This document shows positions 40,337 through 49,862 of a stretch of 64,000 nt of DNA, piece by piece (position 1 is the stretch's first letter; the number at the start of each line of letters is the position of its first letter). Both the position numbers and the translations under genes were made by a program. Under the pieces are notes generated by a model. It saw nothing but the letters and a program-made list of their open reading frames with translations, had not been told where the DNA came from and made no database searches. Source of the stretch: Bacterioplanes sp. (GTDB taxonomy: Bacteria > Pseudomonadota > Gammaproteobacteria > Pseudomonadales > Oceanobacteraceae); the NCBI GenBank assembly GCA_014859445.1, contig JACUUC010000001.1, positions 124,001-188,000 of the forward strand, given 5' to 3'.

Positions 40337-40833
40337 AATACCTTGCCCATTATCCGGCCAACATACGTCAACAAGCCGAACAACTGCTGCATACTCAACA
40401 AACAACAGACTGGTTTTTACAAAAATACCCCAATGCACATACGCACCGAAGTGATCGCGCGCTGTATGAATTCACCCTGGCATTGAAAGAGCGCTATTTG
40501 CGCAGTTCCGCCCCCATCAGTCGAGTTCACTATGACGATCAACTGCATGTTGTCGATCATGCACTAGGGATGCATCGTTTTGTTAGCCGCGTACAAGGCA
40601 AAAAATTAAAAGCGAAACACGAAATTCGCATCTGTCGCTTATTTCGGCAGGTTCCAGAAGCCTTCTTAACCATGATTGTGGTGCACGAACTGGCCCATTT
40701 ACGCGAAAAAGAACACAACAAGGCCTTTTATAAACTGTGTTGCTACATGGAACCAGAATACCACCAGCTCGAATTTGAATGCCGACTCTACCTATGTCAT
40801 CTGGAGCAATTCGGAGCCCTTTGGCAAGCCTAG
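40333..40833 (+). CDS. YgjP-like (DUF45/M48-type) metallopeptidase domain protein
   Basis: A 166-residue protein with zinc-protease motif VVHELAHLREKEHNKAFY (HELAH followed by a second His in EH, about residues 117-134), typical of the YgjP/WLM group of small predicted metallopeptidases. The substrate is unknown. ATG overlaps the stop of the LysR regulator (ATGA), so the two are translationally coupled. Confidence 0.8.
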   Translation: MKYLAHYPANIRQQAEQLLHTQQTTDWFLQKYPNAHTHRSDRALYEFTLALKERYLRSSAPISRVHYDDQLHVVDHALGMHRFVSRVQGKKLKAKHEIRICRLFRQVPEAFLTMIVVHELAHLREKEHNKAFYKLCCYMEPEYHQLEFECRLYLCHLEQFGALWQA

Positions 40834-40991
40834 CTGTCATGCCTGATTGCTGAATACGCCATCCGGTGACTTTTTTGGCGCAAGGGACACTGTTGGATTC
40901 CCCCCCGTATCCACTAGGATTGAAAACGTCATCACTCGCTTTGAACGGCCATCATGACTCATCTTTCATTTTTTCTTCTACGGAGCTTTTC

Positions 40992-42314
40992 ATGACGGTA
41001 TCCGCGTTAACATCCTCGTCGTCAGATCAAACCACATCGTCCACTCAAACACGATTGGGTTTACCACTCGTGCTCAACAATGGCAGCGTCATTCCGAATC
41101 GTTTTGCCAAGTCGGCGTTGAGTGAAACCTTAGGCACGGTGGATCTGCGCGTGAGTAAAGCACTACCGAAACTCTATCAACGCTGGGCGGATGGCGGTGT
41201 CGGTCTGAGTATTACCGGCAACGTCATGATTGACCGACGTCATTTAGGTGAACCGAATAACGTTGTTTTAGAAGATGAACGTGATATGGAACGATTGCGC
41301 GCATGGGCCAACGCGGCAAAATCCAGAGGCGGCCAAGTGTGGATGCAACTCAATCATCCTGGCAAACAGACGCCTAAAATGCTCAACAGTGACCCCATGT
41401 CGCCGAGTGCTATTCCCTTCCATCCATCGATGCAATCGTTTTTTGCCACGCCCAGAGCCATGACCGAAGACGATATCCACGATGTCATCCAGCGCTTTGC
41501 CACCGCCGCTCGTTTGGCACAAACAGCTGGCTTTGACGGCGTACAAATTCATGGTGCGCATGGCTATTTGGTCAGTCAATTTCTGTCACCACATCACAAT
41601 CAACGCACCGATCAATGGGGTGGCTCACTCGACAATCGCATGCGCTTTGTCATCGAAGTGTATCAAGCCATGCGAGCAGCTACCGGACCGTCGTTCAACA
41701 TTGGCATCAAAATGAATTCGGCGGATTTTCAACGAGGTGGGTTCAATGAAGACGATGCGGCCATCGTAGCAACCACGCTCGCAGATCTTGGTATTGATTT
41801 GATTGAGGTATCGGGCGGTACCTACGAAACACCAGCGATGGCACAGGGTCGTGAGAGTCACCAAGACTCGTCCACGACATCTCCTATGAAAGAATCCACC
41901 CGTTTACGCGAGGCCTATTTTCTTGAGTTTGCCGAAATGCTGCGCACCAAAGTGAAGGTGCCCTTAATGGTCACCGGTGGTTTCCGCAGTAAAGCCGCCA
42001 TGGAAGCCGCCGTTGCGTCCGGTGCGTGCGATTTAGTGGGCTTAGGTCGTCCGTTATGTGTAGAGCCTGATTTAGTGAATCAGATTCTGTCTGGCAATGA
42101 TTTCGTCAGCGTGGTGAAACCCATTAAAACCGGTGTCAAGCTCATCGACAAGATGGCATTGATGGAAGTCTCTTGGTACGAACGACAGTTGCATCGTATG
42201 GGCAAAGGGAAAGAGCCGCGCCGACAGGATCAAGGGTTCTGGTCTCTTCTTGATGTACTGTGGCTGATGATGTATCGCGGCCTGTTTAACCGCATCGGTC
42301 GTTTGCGAGCATAA
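40992..42314 (+). CDS. Old yellow enzyme family NADH:flavin oxidoreductase
   Basis: A 440-residue FMN-binding TIM-barrel protein. Recognisable parts: NRFAKSALSE near the start of the barrel, WMQLNHPGKQ (about 117-126), the substrate-binding pair in QIHGAHGYLVSQFLSP (His/His/Tyr, about 184-199), DQWGGSLDNR and the C-terminal FMN-phosphate segment VTGGFRSK and LVGLGRPL. The C-terminus extends about 60 residues past the barrel with a hydrophobic helix (SLLDVLWLMMYRGLF). ATG 40992 follows CGGAG; the longer frame to 40866 has no ribosome site. Confidence 0.87.
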   Translation: MTVSALTSSSSDQTTSSTQTRLGLPLVLNNGSVIPNRFAKSALSETLGTVDLRVSKALPKLYQRWADGGVGLSITGNVMIDRRHLGEPNNVVLEDERDMERLRAWANAAKSRGGQVWMQLNHPGKQTPKMLNSDPMSPSAIPFHPSMQSFFATPRAMTEDDIHDVIQRFATAARLAQTAGFDGVQIHGAHGYLVSQFLSPHHNQRTDQWGGSLDNRMRFVIEVYQAMRAATGPSFNIGIKMNSADFQRGGFNEDDAAIVATTLADLGIDLIEVSGGTYETPAMAQGRESHQDSSTTSPMKESTRLREAYFLEFAEMLRTKVKVPLMVTGGFRSKAAMEAAVASGACDLVGLGRPLCVEPDLVNQILSGNDFVSVVKPIKTGVKLIDKMALMEVSWYERQLHRMGKGKEPRRQDQGFWSLLDVLWLMMYRGLFNRIGRLRA

Positions 42315-42384
42315 CCACAACGCCATCCACAACGCCATGAACCACGCACGAATAACCATCAACGTGCGTGGCCATCAAGATCAA

Positions 42385-43713
42385 CTACGGCTCGGTTTTT
42401 CGATTCCGCAAATAGTCAGACACGGCCTGATAAGCCGGTAACGAGGTGGCATCATTGGCGTGATTGCCAGCCACCGGATGAGAGGCAAAACGGACGATGA
42501 CCATGTCAGCCGTAGGATCAATATAGAGCGTTTGACCATGCACGCCACGTGCCGCATACGCGCCCTGTGGATTATGAAAGACCCACCACATACCACGATA
42601 GCTTGCACCCGGTAAGTTGCTGTAACCTGCTTTGCTAAACGCTTCTCGACTACCACCTTGTCGAATGCGAGCAATGGCTTGTTCGGGTATGATGCGCTGA
42701 TCCTGCCACACGCCCCCATTCAGCAATAACTGGCCGACACGCGCCATATCGCGCAAACCGGCACTGAGCCCGCCACCGGCAAAAGGCGTACCCAATGCAT
42801 CTACCGTCATATAAGCACTTTGCTCAGTACCAATTTTGGACCAAATTCGGTCAGACAACAGCTCATTGATTTTTTGCCCAGTCACACGTGAGATAATCCA
42901 GCCTAAGGCGTCGGTATTGATCGTCTTGTAGCCAAAAACATGACCGTGTTCACCCTCCGCTTGCACCGTTTGCAAATACTCAAAATAGCCATTGGGGCCT
43001 TGGTAATCGCTGGGCTTAGGCAATGGACTTGCCGCTGCGGCATAGCGCCAAATATCCGCATTCGGATCGGCATAATCTTCGCTATACGCCAGCGCGGTAG
43101 TCATTTCCATGACCTGCTGAACCGTCGCCGAACCAAACGCGCTGTTGCGCAACTCAGGAACGACTGTCCCCACTAATGCACGTTCATCTAACCGTTTTTC
43201 GGCGACTAATATTTCTGCCAGCAAGCCCGTCATCGACTTCGTCACCGACATGGCGCCATGCTGGCCGCGTTCGTCTAAGCAACCCGAATAATGCTCGTAG
43301 ACCACATGACCTCGATGCAAAATAATCAGACCGTCGGTGTAATTGGCCGCCAATGATTGTTGCCATGTCATTGACTCAGTCGCGCCCAATGGCATGAATG
43401 ACAAGGCATCAATGGCATCGGTATCCAGCGCATAAGGCAGTGAATGAGGCGCAGCCAAGCCACGACTCACTTCCGCAGTGGGCAACAGCTCACGAAAATG
43501 ACAAACCGTCCAACGTAACTTCGGAAAACTGAAAAAGTTGGAATCCGGATGCATAATGCGTTTGTCGACAGCCGGAGGAAATCCCTGCATCCAGCCCAAG
43601 CGCTGCGGATCGGATTGCTCTGCCGTCAACACCGGTACGGCGAACAGATTGGTTGACCACAACAGCCACCATGCCACTGCTAAAGAAACACTCAAACAAC
43701 GAATCGCATTCAT
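42385..43713 (-). CDS. Serine hydrolase, beta-lactamase/esterase (class C) family
   Basis: A 442-residue exported protein: signal peptide (about 1-26), then a class C beta-lactamase-like fold. The nucleophile motif appears as SVTKS (S-x-x-K, about residue 155) and a YS pair in ALAYSEDYAD follows. The family includes esterases, D-aminopeptidases and penicillin-binding-like proteins; resistance function should not be assumed. ATG 43713 follows GGAGGTTA. Single gene. Confidence 0.85.
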   Translation of the reverse strand: MNAIRCLSVSLAVAWWLLWSTNLFAVPVLTAEQSDPQRLGWMQGFPPAVDKRIMHPDSNFFSFPKLRWTVCHFRELLPTAEVSRGLAAPHSLPYALDTDAIDALSFMPLGATESMTWQQSLAANYTDGLIILHRGHVVYEHYSGCLDERGQHGAMSVTKSMTGLLAEILVAEKRLDERALVGTVVPELRNSAFGSATVQQVMEMTTALAYSEDYADPNADIWRYAAAASPLPKPSDYQGPNGYFEYLQTVQAEGEHGHVFGYKTINTDALGWIISRVTGQKINELLSDRIWSKIGTEQSAYMTVDALGTPFAGGGLSAGLRDMARVGQLLLNGGVWQDQRIIPEQAIARIRQGGSREAFSKAGYSNLPGASYRGMWWVFHNPQGAYAARGVHGQTLYIDPTADMVIVRFASHPVAGNHANDATSLPAYQAVSDYLRNRKTEP

Positions 43714-43803
43714 ATTAACCTCCAAGTCAATAATTTGATCCTAATAGGAAAAACGACGAATTGCGACCACAATATCAAGCGAACCACGTACCGCAAGACA
43801 AAA

Positions 43804-43829
43804 AAATGGCCAGCAAGTGCTGGCCATTT
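43804..43829 (-). terminator. argG terminator
   Basis: Arms at 43804-43814 and 43819-43829 (GGCCAGC paired with GCTGGCC, AT ends, loop AAGT). On the minus strand it is followed by seven T. It follows the argG stop codon. Confidence 0.9.
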
Positions 43830-43852
43830 GATTCAACGACTACGTACATCAC

Positions 43853-45073
43853 TTACTTCAAAAAGGAACGGCCTTTTTTAGCGGCAGTACGTAAACGCAG
43901 TGCATTTAGCTTAATAAAGCCCGCCGCGTCTTTTTGATCGTAAGCACCAGCGTCGTCTTCGAAGGTGGCGATTTGCTCGTCGAATAATGAATCTTCTGAC
44001 TGACGACCCACCACAATGACGTTGCCTTTGTACAACTTCAGACGCACATCACCGTTTACCACGGTTTGCGTTTGATCAATAGCGGCTTGCAGCATTTCAC
44101 GCTCAGGTGACCACCAGTAACCGTTGTAAATCAAATTGGCGTAGCGTGGCATCAACTCGTCTTTCAAGTGCGCGGCTTCACGGTCCAACGTCAGTGATTC
44201 GATTGCACGGTGCGCTTTTAATAACACGGTGCCAGCGGGCGTTTCATAGCAACCACGTGCTTTCATACCCACATAACGGTTTTCGACGATGTCGACACGA
44301 CCAATGCCGTTTGCGCCCGCAATTTTGTTCAGCTCTTCCATGATGGTCGCAGGTGATTTTTCCACACCATCAATGGCCACTGGATCACCGGCTTTGAAGC
44401 GAATGGTAATGTAGGTCGGGGTATCCGGTGCATTTTCCGGCGAAACGCTCCACAGCCACATGTCTTCTTCTGGCTCATTCCAAGGGTTTTCAATCAAATC
44501 CCCTTCGTAAGAAATGTGCAGCAAGTTGGCATCCATTGAGTAAGGCGACTTTTTGCCTGCTTTATTCTCAACTTGAATGCCATGCTCTGCACAATAGGCC
44601 ATTAACGTTTCACGCGAGGTCAAATTCCACTCACGCCAAGGAGCGATCACTTTCACACCCGGCTTTAACGCATAAGCACCCAGCTCAAAACGCACTTGGT
44701 CGTTACCCTTACCGGTTGCACCGTGCGCAATGGCATCGGCACCGGTTTCGTTGGCAATTTCAATTAAGCGCTTAGCAATCAGTGGGCGCGCAATCGACGT
44801 ACCAAGTAGGTATTCACCTTCATAGATGGTGTTGGCACGAAACATGGGGAAAACGAAATCACGCGCAAACTCTTCGCGCAAATCATCAATGTAAATTTCT
44901 TTGATGCCCAATGCTTCCGCTTTGGCGCGCGCAGGCTCAACCTCTTCACCCTGACCCAGGTCGGCCGTAAAGGTAACGACTTCGCAGTTGTATTCTTCTT
45001 GTAGCCACTTGGCAATCACAGAGGTATCTAAACCGCCGGAATACGCCAACACCACTTTTTTGATGTCTGACAT
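43853..45073 (-). CDS. argG: Argininosuccinate synthase
   Basis: ArgG joins citrulline and aspartate using ATP in arginine synthesis. The 406-residue protein has the N-terminal PP-loop [10 protein letters not shown] (about residues 9-18), the [14 protein letters not shown] citrulline/aspartate motif and [10 protein letters not shown]. It is the shorter type 1 form. It lies next to motY, pyrC and rnt, the same neighbourhood as in Pseudomonas. Confidence 0.98.
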   Translation of the reverse strand: MSDIKKVVLAYSGGLDTSVIAKWLQEEYNCEVVTFTADLGQGEEVEPARAKAEALGIKEIYIDDLREEFARDFVFPMFRANTIYEGEYLLGTSIARPLIAKRLIEIANETGADAIAHGATGKGNDQVRFELGAYALKPGVKVIAPWREWNLTSRETLMAYCAEHGIQVENKAGKKSPYSMDANLLHISYEGDLIENPWNEPEEDMWLWSVSPENAPDTPTYITIRFKAGDPVAIDGVEKSPATIMEELNKIAGANGIGRVDIVENRYVGMKARGCYETPAGTVLLKAHRAIESLTLDREAAHLKDELMPRYANLIYNGYWWSPEREMLQAAIDQTQTVVNGDVRLKLYKGNVIVVGRQSEDSLFDEQIATFEDDAGAYDQKDAAGFIKLNALRLRTAAKKGRSFLK

Positions 45074-45178
45074 GCAATTCTCCAGGATGATGAGTTAACG
45101 GTACTGGCCGCATCGTTCAGCCGAGCACGCAGGAATATATTGAAAGCGTGGCATTGTACTGATTGTTACCGCGACTGG

Positions 45179-46123
45179 CTACTCAGCGGCGGTATTCAAG
45201 CGAGGACGTGGTGGGCGTTGAAAGCGCAAGTGCTCGGGAATGTCCATGTCATCACGTTGCTCCAAGCGAATGGTCACTCGACGATTTTCAGCACGCCCTC
45301 GAGCGGTTTCGTTACTGGCAATGGGATAACGACTACCATGAAAGCGCGTGGTAATCATATCGGGATCAATGCCTCGGTTAATAAAGTAGCGCTCAACTTG
45401 TTCCGCACGCGCCTTGGATAACTGGCGATTGTCGTAACGACGACCAATGTTATCCGAATGTCCATCGAGGTAAATGGCAAACACGCGTGGATCGTTTTGC
45501 ACATAAAACACGATGCGATCCAGTAGCGCCATGTCATCGTCATCAGGCGCTTCCTTACCCAAACCAAATAACACCCGAGAACGAGCGACCTGATTAAAGT
45601 TCATGGGTAGCAACTGATCAACACACGCCAGATAATCTCGGTAGGGCTCATCAAACTGCACTGCCGACAAATGCACTTTCACAAAGCGCTGGCGATCGTA
45701 ATGCGTGTAATGCGCAATCGTAGGCCATTTGCCTTCCAGCAGGGCATGCATGAATTGTTGCGTGCGTTGAGTGTCTAGCATCAACAAAGGAGCATCATCG
45801 GCAATCGTCACCGTTCCTAAACGCTCACTGCGCACACTGGGCTGCCAGGGTGGCGGCAAAATACTCACCTGCGCGGCGCTGTACGCCATTAAATTGCGCT
45901 GCGCCCATAATTGAAAGCGTACGTCTTCGCCCGCTTGATGATAAAACACGGCTCGGCCGTAGCGTGGAATGGTTTGCTCAAAACGACACTCGAATACCGA
46001 ACCCGATATCTGCCACTCTGTCGACTCGATGTTACCGCCATACACCAAGGGTTGAGCCGACGCGGTGAGGCCATAGCTCAGCAAGCTAACAAATAAGCCC
46101 ATCACACAGTAACGATTCATCAT
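45179..46123 (-). CDS. motY: Flagellar motor stator ring protein MotY
   Basis: MotY forms the T-ring around the basal body and anchors the stators. The 314-residue precursor has a signal peptide (about 1-24), an N-terminal MotY-specific domain (WQISGSVFECRFEQTIPRYGRAVF...) containing two conserved cysteines (about 46 and 188), and a C-terminal OmpA-like peptidoglycan-binding domain (LDGHSDNIGRRYDNRQLSKARAEQV region, about 215-300). A FliA-type promoter precedes it and pyrC is divergent, as in Pseudomonas. Its presence implies a polar-type flagellum. Confidence 0.92.
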   Translation of the reverse strand: MMNRYCVMGLFVSLLSYGLTASAQPLVYGGNIESTEWQISGSVFECRFEQTIPRYGRAVFYHQAGEDVRFQLWAQRNLMAYSAAQVSILPPPWQPSVRSERLGTVTIADDAPLLMLDTQRTQQFMHALLEGKWPTIAHYTHYDRQRFVKVHLSAVQFDEPYRDYLACVDQLLPMNFNQVARSRVLFGLGKEAPDDDDMALLDRIVFYVQNDPRVFAIYLDGHSDNIGRRYDNRQLSKARAEQVERYFINRGIDPDMITTRFHGSRYPIASNETARGRAENRRVTIRLEQRDDMDIPEHLRFQRPPRPRLNTAAE

Positions 46124-46154
46124 AGTCGGTTTCTTTTCATTCCTATTGCCATTT

Positions 46155-46181
46155 GTATCGGCCGCGACACAGAAAAGTTAA
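46155..46181 (-). promoter_or_regulatory. Sigma-28 (FliA) type promoter of motY
   Basis: On the minus strand TTAACTTT (46174-46181), then exactly 11 bases, then GCCGATAC (46155-46162). Against TAAAGTTT-N11-GCCGATAA it matches 6 of 8 and 7 of 8 positions. The predicted transcript start is about 25 bases ahead of the motY ATG. Confidence 0.75.
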
Positions 46182-46244
46182 CGGCATTTTTATCGAAGTT
46201 TCTGTACAATGCCTTCATTCATTTTTGATCTCAAGGTGGTCTTT

Positions 46245-47282
46245 ATGACTGATCGCTTCACCATTACTCGTCCTGATGACTGGCATTTGCACCTACGCGA
46301 CGGTGCGGTATTAGCCTATACCGTACCGGCGACTGCGCGTTACATGGCACGAGCGATCATCATGCCGAATTTACAACCGCCCGTCATGAATGCCGAGCAA
46401 GCCTTGCAATACCGTGATCGTATTTTAGCGCATGTACCACCAGAGCGCGCCTTTGATCCATTAATGGTGCTGTATTTAACCGACAACACCACGCCCGACA
46501 TGATTTATGCCGCCAAACAGGCTGGCAACATTGTTGCTGTGAAATTGTACCCTGCCGGAGCAACCACCAATTCGTCATCTGGCGTGACGGATTTGAGTAA
46601 ACTGGATGACATTGCAGCAGCCCTAGCGGAATGCCAAATGCCGCTACTGGTTCACGGCGAGGTGACACACAGCGATGTGGATATTTTTGATCGCGAAAAA
46701 CAATTTTTAGATGACATTTTGGCCCCATTGATGGCTCGTCAACCCACGTTGCAAGTGGTGGTAGAGCACATTACCACGCGTGATGCGGTGGAGTTTGTCA
46801 ATGCGCATGGCGATAACGTCGCAGCCACCATCACCGTGCAGCACTTGGCGTACAATCGCAATCACATGCTGGTCGGTGGTATTAAACCGCACTATTACTG
46901 TTTGCCAGTGCTTAAACGCAATACCCACCAGCAAGCCTTACAAGCAGCAGCCATTAGTGGCAGTCCTAAATTTTTCTTAGGTACCGACAGTGCCCCCCAT
47001 GCGCGTGGTGCAAAAGAAAGTGCCTGTGGTTGTGCCGGCTGTTATACCGCCTATGCGGCCATCGAATTGTATGCTGAAATTTTTGAAGACTTAGGTGCAC
47101 TGCACCGCCTAGAAAACTTTGCCAGCCACTTTGGCCCCAACTTTTATCGCTTGCCGCGCAACACCGACACCATCACGCTGATCAAACAAGATTGGCAAGT
47201 TCCGCCAGAAATGCCATTTGGCAACGATGTTATTGTTCCGCTGCGCGCAGGTGAAACCCTACGCTGGCAAATAGAAGCTTAA
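46245..47282 (+). CDS. pyrC: Dihydroorotase
   Basis: PyrC closes carbamoyl aspartate to dihydroorotate in pyrimidine synthesis. The 345-residue class II enzyme has the zinc-binding [10 protein letters not shown] (His14, His16), the carboxylated Lys in [11 protein letters not shown], further His ligands (HGEVTH, EHITT) and the catalytic Asp in [16 protein letters not shown] 46245 is preceded by AAGGTGG; a start at 46209 lacks support. Clustered with motY and rnt. Confidence 0.97.
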   Translation: MTDRFTITRPDDWHLHLRDGAVLAYTVPATARYMARAIIMPNLQPPVMNAEQALQYRDRILAHVPPERAFDPLMVLYLTDNTTPDMIYAAKQAGNIVAVKLYPAGATTNSSSGVTDLSKLDDIAAALAECQMPLLVHGEVTHSDVDIFDREKQFLDDILAPLMARQPTLQVVVEHITTRDAVEFVNAHGDNVAATITVQHLAYNRNHMLVGGIKPHYYCLPVLKRNTHQQALQAAAISGSPKFFLGTDSAPHARGAKESACGCAGCYTAYAAIELYAEIFEDLGALHRLENFASHFGPNFYRLPRNTDTITLIKQDWQVPPEMPFGNDVIVPLRAGETLRWQIEA

Positions 47283-47311
47283 CCTCATTCGGTAATCACC
47301 TAAGGCACGTC

Positions 47312-47980
47312 ATGAGTAACCCTAACGAGAAGCAAGAAAAACCCTTAATGGCCCAACGGTTTCGTGGCTTCTTACCCGTTGTCGTCGATGTCGAAACCGG
47401 CGGTTTTAATCCCAAAACCGATGCCCTACTTGAAATTGCGATGGTGACGTTGCGCTTTGATGAACAGGGCATATTACACCCTCATGAAGTCATGTCAGCC
47501 CAAGTCCATCCTTTTGATGGCGCCAATTTGGAACAAGATGCCTTAAACTTTACCGGTATTGATCCATTTGATCCCGAACGTGATGCCGAATTTGAAATCG
47601 ATGTGTTGAGCAGCATGTTTCAAACCGTGCGCCGCGAAATCAAATTAGCAGGTTGCAACCGAGCAGTATTGGTGGGTCATAACGCGCATTTTGATCACAG
47701 TTTTTTACGTGCAGCCATTGACCGTAACGACATCAATCGCGATCCATTCCATCCCTTTTCCTCCCTCGATACGGCCTCAATTTCCGCCATCGCACTCGGC
47801 CAAACCGTATTAGCCAAGTCCTGTATTACCGCCGGTATTGAATTTGATAACCATCAGGCGCACAGTGCGAAATACGATACATGGAAAACAGCCGAGCTCT
47901 TTTGCTACATCGTTAATCGTTACCAAGCCCTCGGTGGTTGGCCATTGGCCAATGCAGTGGATCTAGATGACTCTGAATAA
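47312..47980 (+). CDS. rnt: Ribonuclease T
   Basis: RNase T is a DEDDh exonuclease that trims tRNA and 5S/23S rRNA 3' ends. The 222-residue protein shows Exo I VVDVETGGFNPKTDALLEIA, Exo II GHNAHFDHSFL and Exo III HSAKYDT. ATG follows TAAGGCACG, 29 bases after pyrC. Confidence 0.97.
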   Translation: MSNPNEKQEKPLMAQRFRGFLPVVVDVETGGFNPKTDALLEIAMVTLRFDEQGILHPHEVMSAQVHPFDGANLEQDALNFTGIDPFDPERDAEFEIDVLSSMFQTVRREIKLAGCNRAVLVGHNAHFDHSFLRAAIDRNDINRDPFHPFSSLDTASISAIALGQTVLAKSCITAGIEFDNHQAHSAKYDTWKTAELFCYIVNRYQALGGWPLANAVDLDDSE

Positions 47981-47996
47981 CATCGAGTAGAACCCT

Positions 47997-48365
47997 ATGG
48001 ATTATCGTTTTTACCTCAATGAGCGCAATCAACCGCAAGCGTCCTTATCCATGGGGCATGAAGCCTTTGGCGACTGGCTCACACATGACATTGGCAACGA
48101 TCTCGCTCAATGCCAACAGTTGCTGCAATGGATGGATGAGTTAACGCAGCGGCAACGATCCGAGCTGGAATGGCACACAACGCAATACACCCTGCAACTT
48201 GACCGCGAAGAGGCGCTATTGACTACGCGCTATCAACACGATGACAGTGACGAGGCGTTAAACGATTCTGACCTGCACGTCTATCAAGACGAGTCCGAGG
48301 CGGGTTGCGGTCTTGATGATCTGCGTGAACTGGTCTGTGCCTGGTTAGACTTTATACAAGACTAA
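47997..48365 (+). CDS. yacL: YacL family protein (UPF0231)
   Basis: A 122-residue acidic protein of unknown role. Residues MDYRFYLNERN...SMGHEAFGDWL, the central EYTL-like TQYTLQLDREE and the C-terminal CGLDDLRELV region resemble E. coli YacL over its full length (about 120 residues). The first ATG follows GAG at short range, 16 bases after rnt, so it is likely co-transcribed with pyrC-rnt. The E. coli gene sits elsewhere (near acnB), so the context differs. Confidence 0.8.
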   Translation: MDYRFYLNERNQPQASLSMGHEAFGDWLTHDIGNDLAQCQQLLQWMDELTQRQRSELEWHTTQYTLQLDREEALLTTRYQHDDSDEALNDSDLHVYQDESEAGCGLDDLRELVCAWLDFIQD

Positions 48366-48865
48366 CACACTCCTTGCCAGACCCATCCCGACTGTCCCTG
48401 CCAGAGGCAGTCGTCACCCACCGTACAGCGCCGAAATGTTGCCACCAGTGGCGCTTTCACATTGATCACATGCACCGTCTCCTCAGCCAACGTAAGTTGC
48501 CGTCCTCCCGTCGGGGTCAGCCACAATAACGCATCACCCTGCTGTGGATGCTGTAAATGCAACAGTGCGCCAGCGCCGAGCTCATCATCCTCATCAAACA
48601 CAGGTACTTGCCAGCGATTAATCGCAATACGCAACTGTTGTAATTGATGAATGCGTTCCGACTGACCATGGGCAAGATAAGCTGCCTCTAACGCAAGGGT
48701 GTCGTACTGATTCTCAGGGCGATTGTTGTCGTCCGCTGCCGTTGCTTGCGCCACATTAGCGGCGCGAATCGCGTGCTCAATTTCATCGTCCATATCCGCC
48801 AGCAGCGCTTGCTGTAAGTGCTGTTTCAGAATGTCAGGGGGCAAAGAAAACACAGTAGAAGCCAT
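48362..48865 (-). CDS. Conserved protein resembling the C-terminal half of GreA/GreB
   Basis: A 167-residue protein with a helical N-terminus, a conserved middle segment (ENQYDTLALEAAYLAHGQSERI, residues about 51-72), and a C-terminal beta-rich domain like the FKBP-like domain of Gre transcript-cleavage factors. It lacks the long N-terminal coiled coil with acidic tip that enters the RNA polymerase channel, so true Gre activity is doubtful. Some relatives carry misleading names in databases. It overlaps the end of yacL by 4 bases on the opposite strand. Confidence 0.55.
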   Translation of the reverse strand: MASTVFSLPPDILKQHLQQALLADMDDEIEHAIRAANVAQATAADDNNRPENQYDTLALEAAYLAHGQSERIHQLQQLRIAINRWQVPVFDEDDELGAGALLHLQHPQQGDALLWLTPTGGRQLTLAEETVHVINVKAPLVATFRRCTVGDDCLWQGQSGWVWQGVC

Positions 48866-48947
48866 AATCTCTCAATATAAATCGGCGTAAATATGCGATG
48901 ATATCCATCCTAAAATCATCAAAGCCCATGTGCAGAGCGTTTCAACT

Positions 48948-49862
48948 ATGATGCCAGTTTCCTTGCAGCGCAGTGCGTTTGTAAAGCAAATCCGTCATGA
49001 TCAACTCGATGTATTACACATTCAACACCCGCGTTTACAAGCAGCCATTGCCTTGCAAGGCGCACAACTGCTGCGCTTTCAACCGCACGATGACAGCAAC
49101 TGGTTTTGGCTGAGTGAGCAGGCACAATATCGTCAGCAACAGTCCGTGCGCGGTGGTATTCCGATTTGCTGGCCATGGTTTGGCGCGCTCGACAAAAATC
49201 ACAGCGCGGTTCGCAAGCAATTAAACGCGGACGCCGTTGCCCCTGCTCATGGTTTTGTCCGACAACAACCGTTTATCTTAACCCGGCTCCACGAAGCCTG
49301 CGACCACCTCGAATTGACCTTGAGCTGGCAGGGGCATTATTCAGGCTGGCAGGGCAATGCCCGTCTTGATGTCACCTTCACGTTACGGGCCAGTGAGTTC
49401 AGCATTACCCTTACCACGCACAACCTTGGCTCGAAACCTCTGGCCATCAGTCAAGCGCTGCACAGTTACTTCCCAACCCGTCATATTCGCCATACACACG
49501 TGCATGGTTTATCACAAACAACGTACATTGACACCTTACGACAGTGGCAACGTTATGACGCGCAATCGATCGTATCCTTCCACACCGAAACCGACCGGAT
49601 CTATCAAACTGACGGGGATGACATGCCAACCCTCATGCTACAGACCCCCGAACATGGTTATGCCTTGCACAGTCAAAACAGTCGCAGCCTCGTGCTGTGG
49701 AATCCTTGGATAAGCAAAGCCCAACGCTTGAGTCAATTTGCGCCTCATGCCTGGCAACACATGGTCTGCCTAGAAACGGGGCAAGTGGCTGACGACTATC
49801 GACAGCTCGCCGCTGGGGAACACAGTTCGCTGACACTGCGTATCACGCGACGAGCCGTGTGA
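48948..49862 (+). CDS. D-hexose-6-phosphate mutarotase (YeaD-like)
   Basis: A 304-residue aldose-1-epimerase-fold protein. It has GGIPICWPWFG (about 68-78), PAHGFVRQQPF with the catalytic His (about 102-112) and QALHSYF with the second (about 158-164), and a Glu in VCLETGQVAD near the end. The YeaD group interconverts alpha and beta hexose 6-phosphates. Either of two adjacent ATGs (48948, 48951) is plausible; the GTG at 48930 lacks a ribosome site. Convergent with the LysR gene. Confidence 0.85.
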   Translation: MMPVSLQRSAFVKQIRHDQLDVLHIQHPRLQAAIALQGAQLLRFQPHDDSNWFWLSEQAQYRQQQSVRGGIPICWPWFGALDKNHSAVRKQLNADAVAPAHGFVRQQPFILTRLHEACDHLELTLSWQGHYSGWQGNARLDVTFTLRASEFSITLTTHNLGSKPLAISQALHSYFPTRHIRHTHVHGLSQTTYIDTLRQWQRYDAQSIVSFHTETDRIYQTDGDDMPTLMLQTPEHGYALHSQNSRSLVLWNPWISKAQRLSQFAPHAWQHMVCLETGQVADDYRQLAAGEHSSLTLRITRRAV

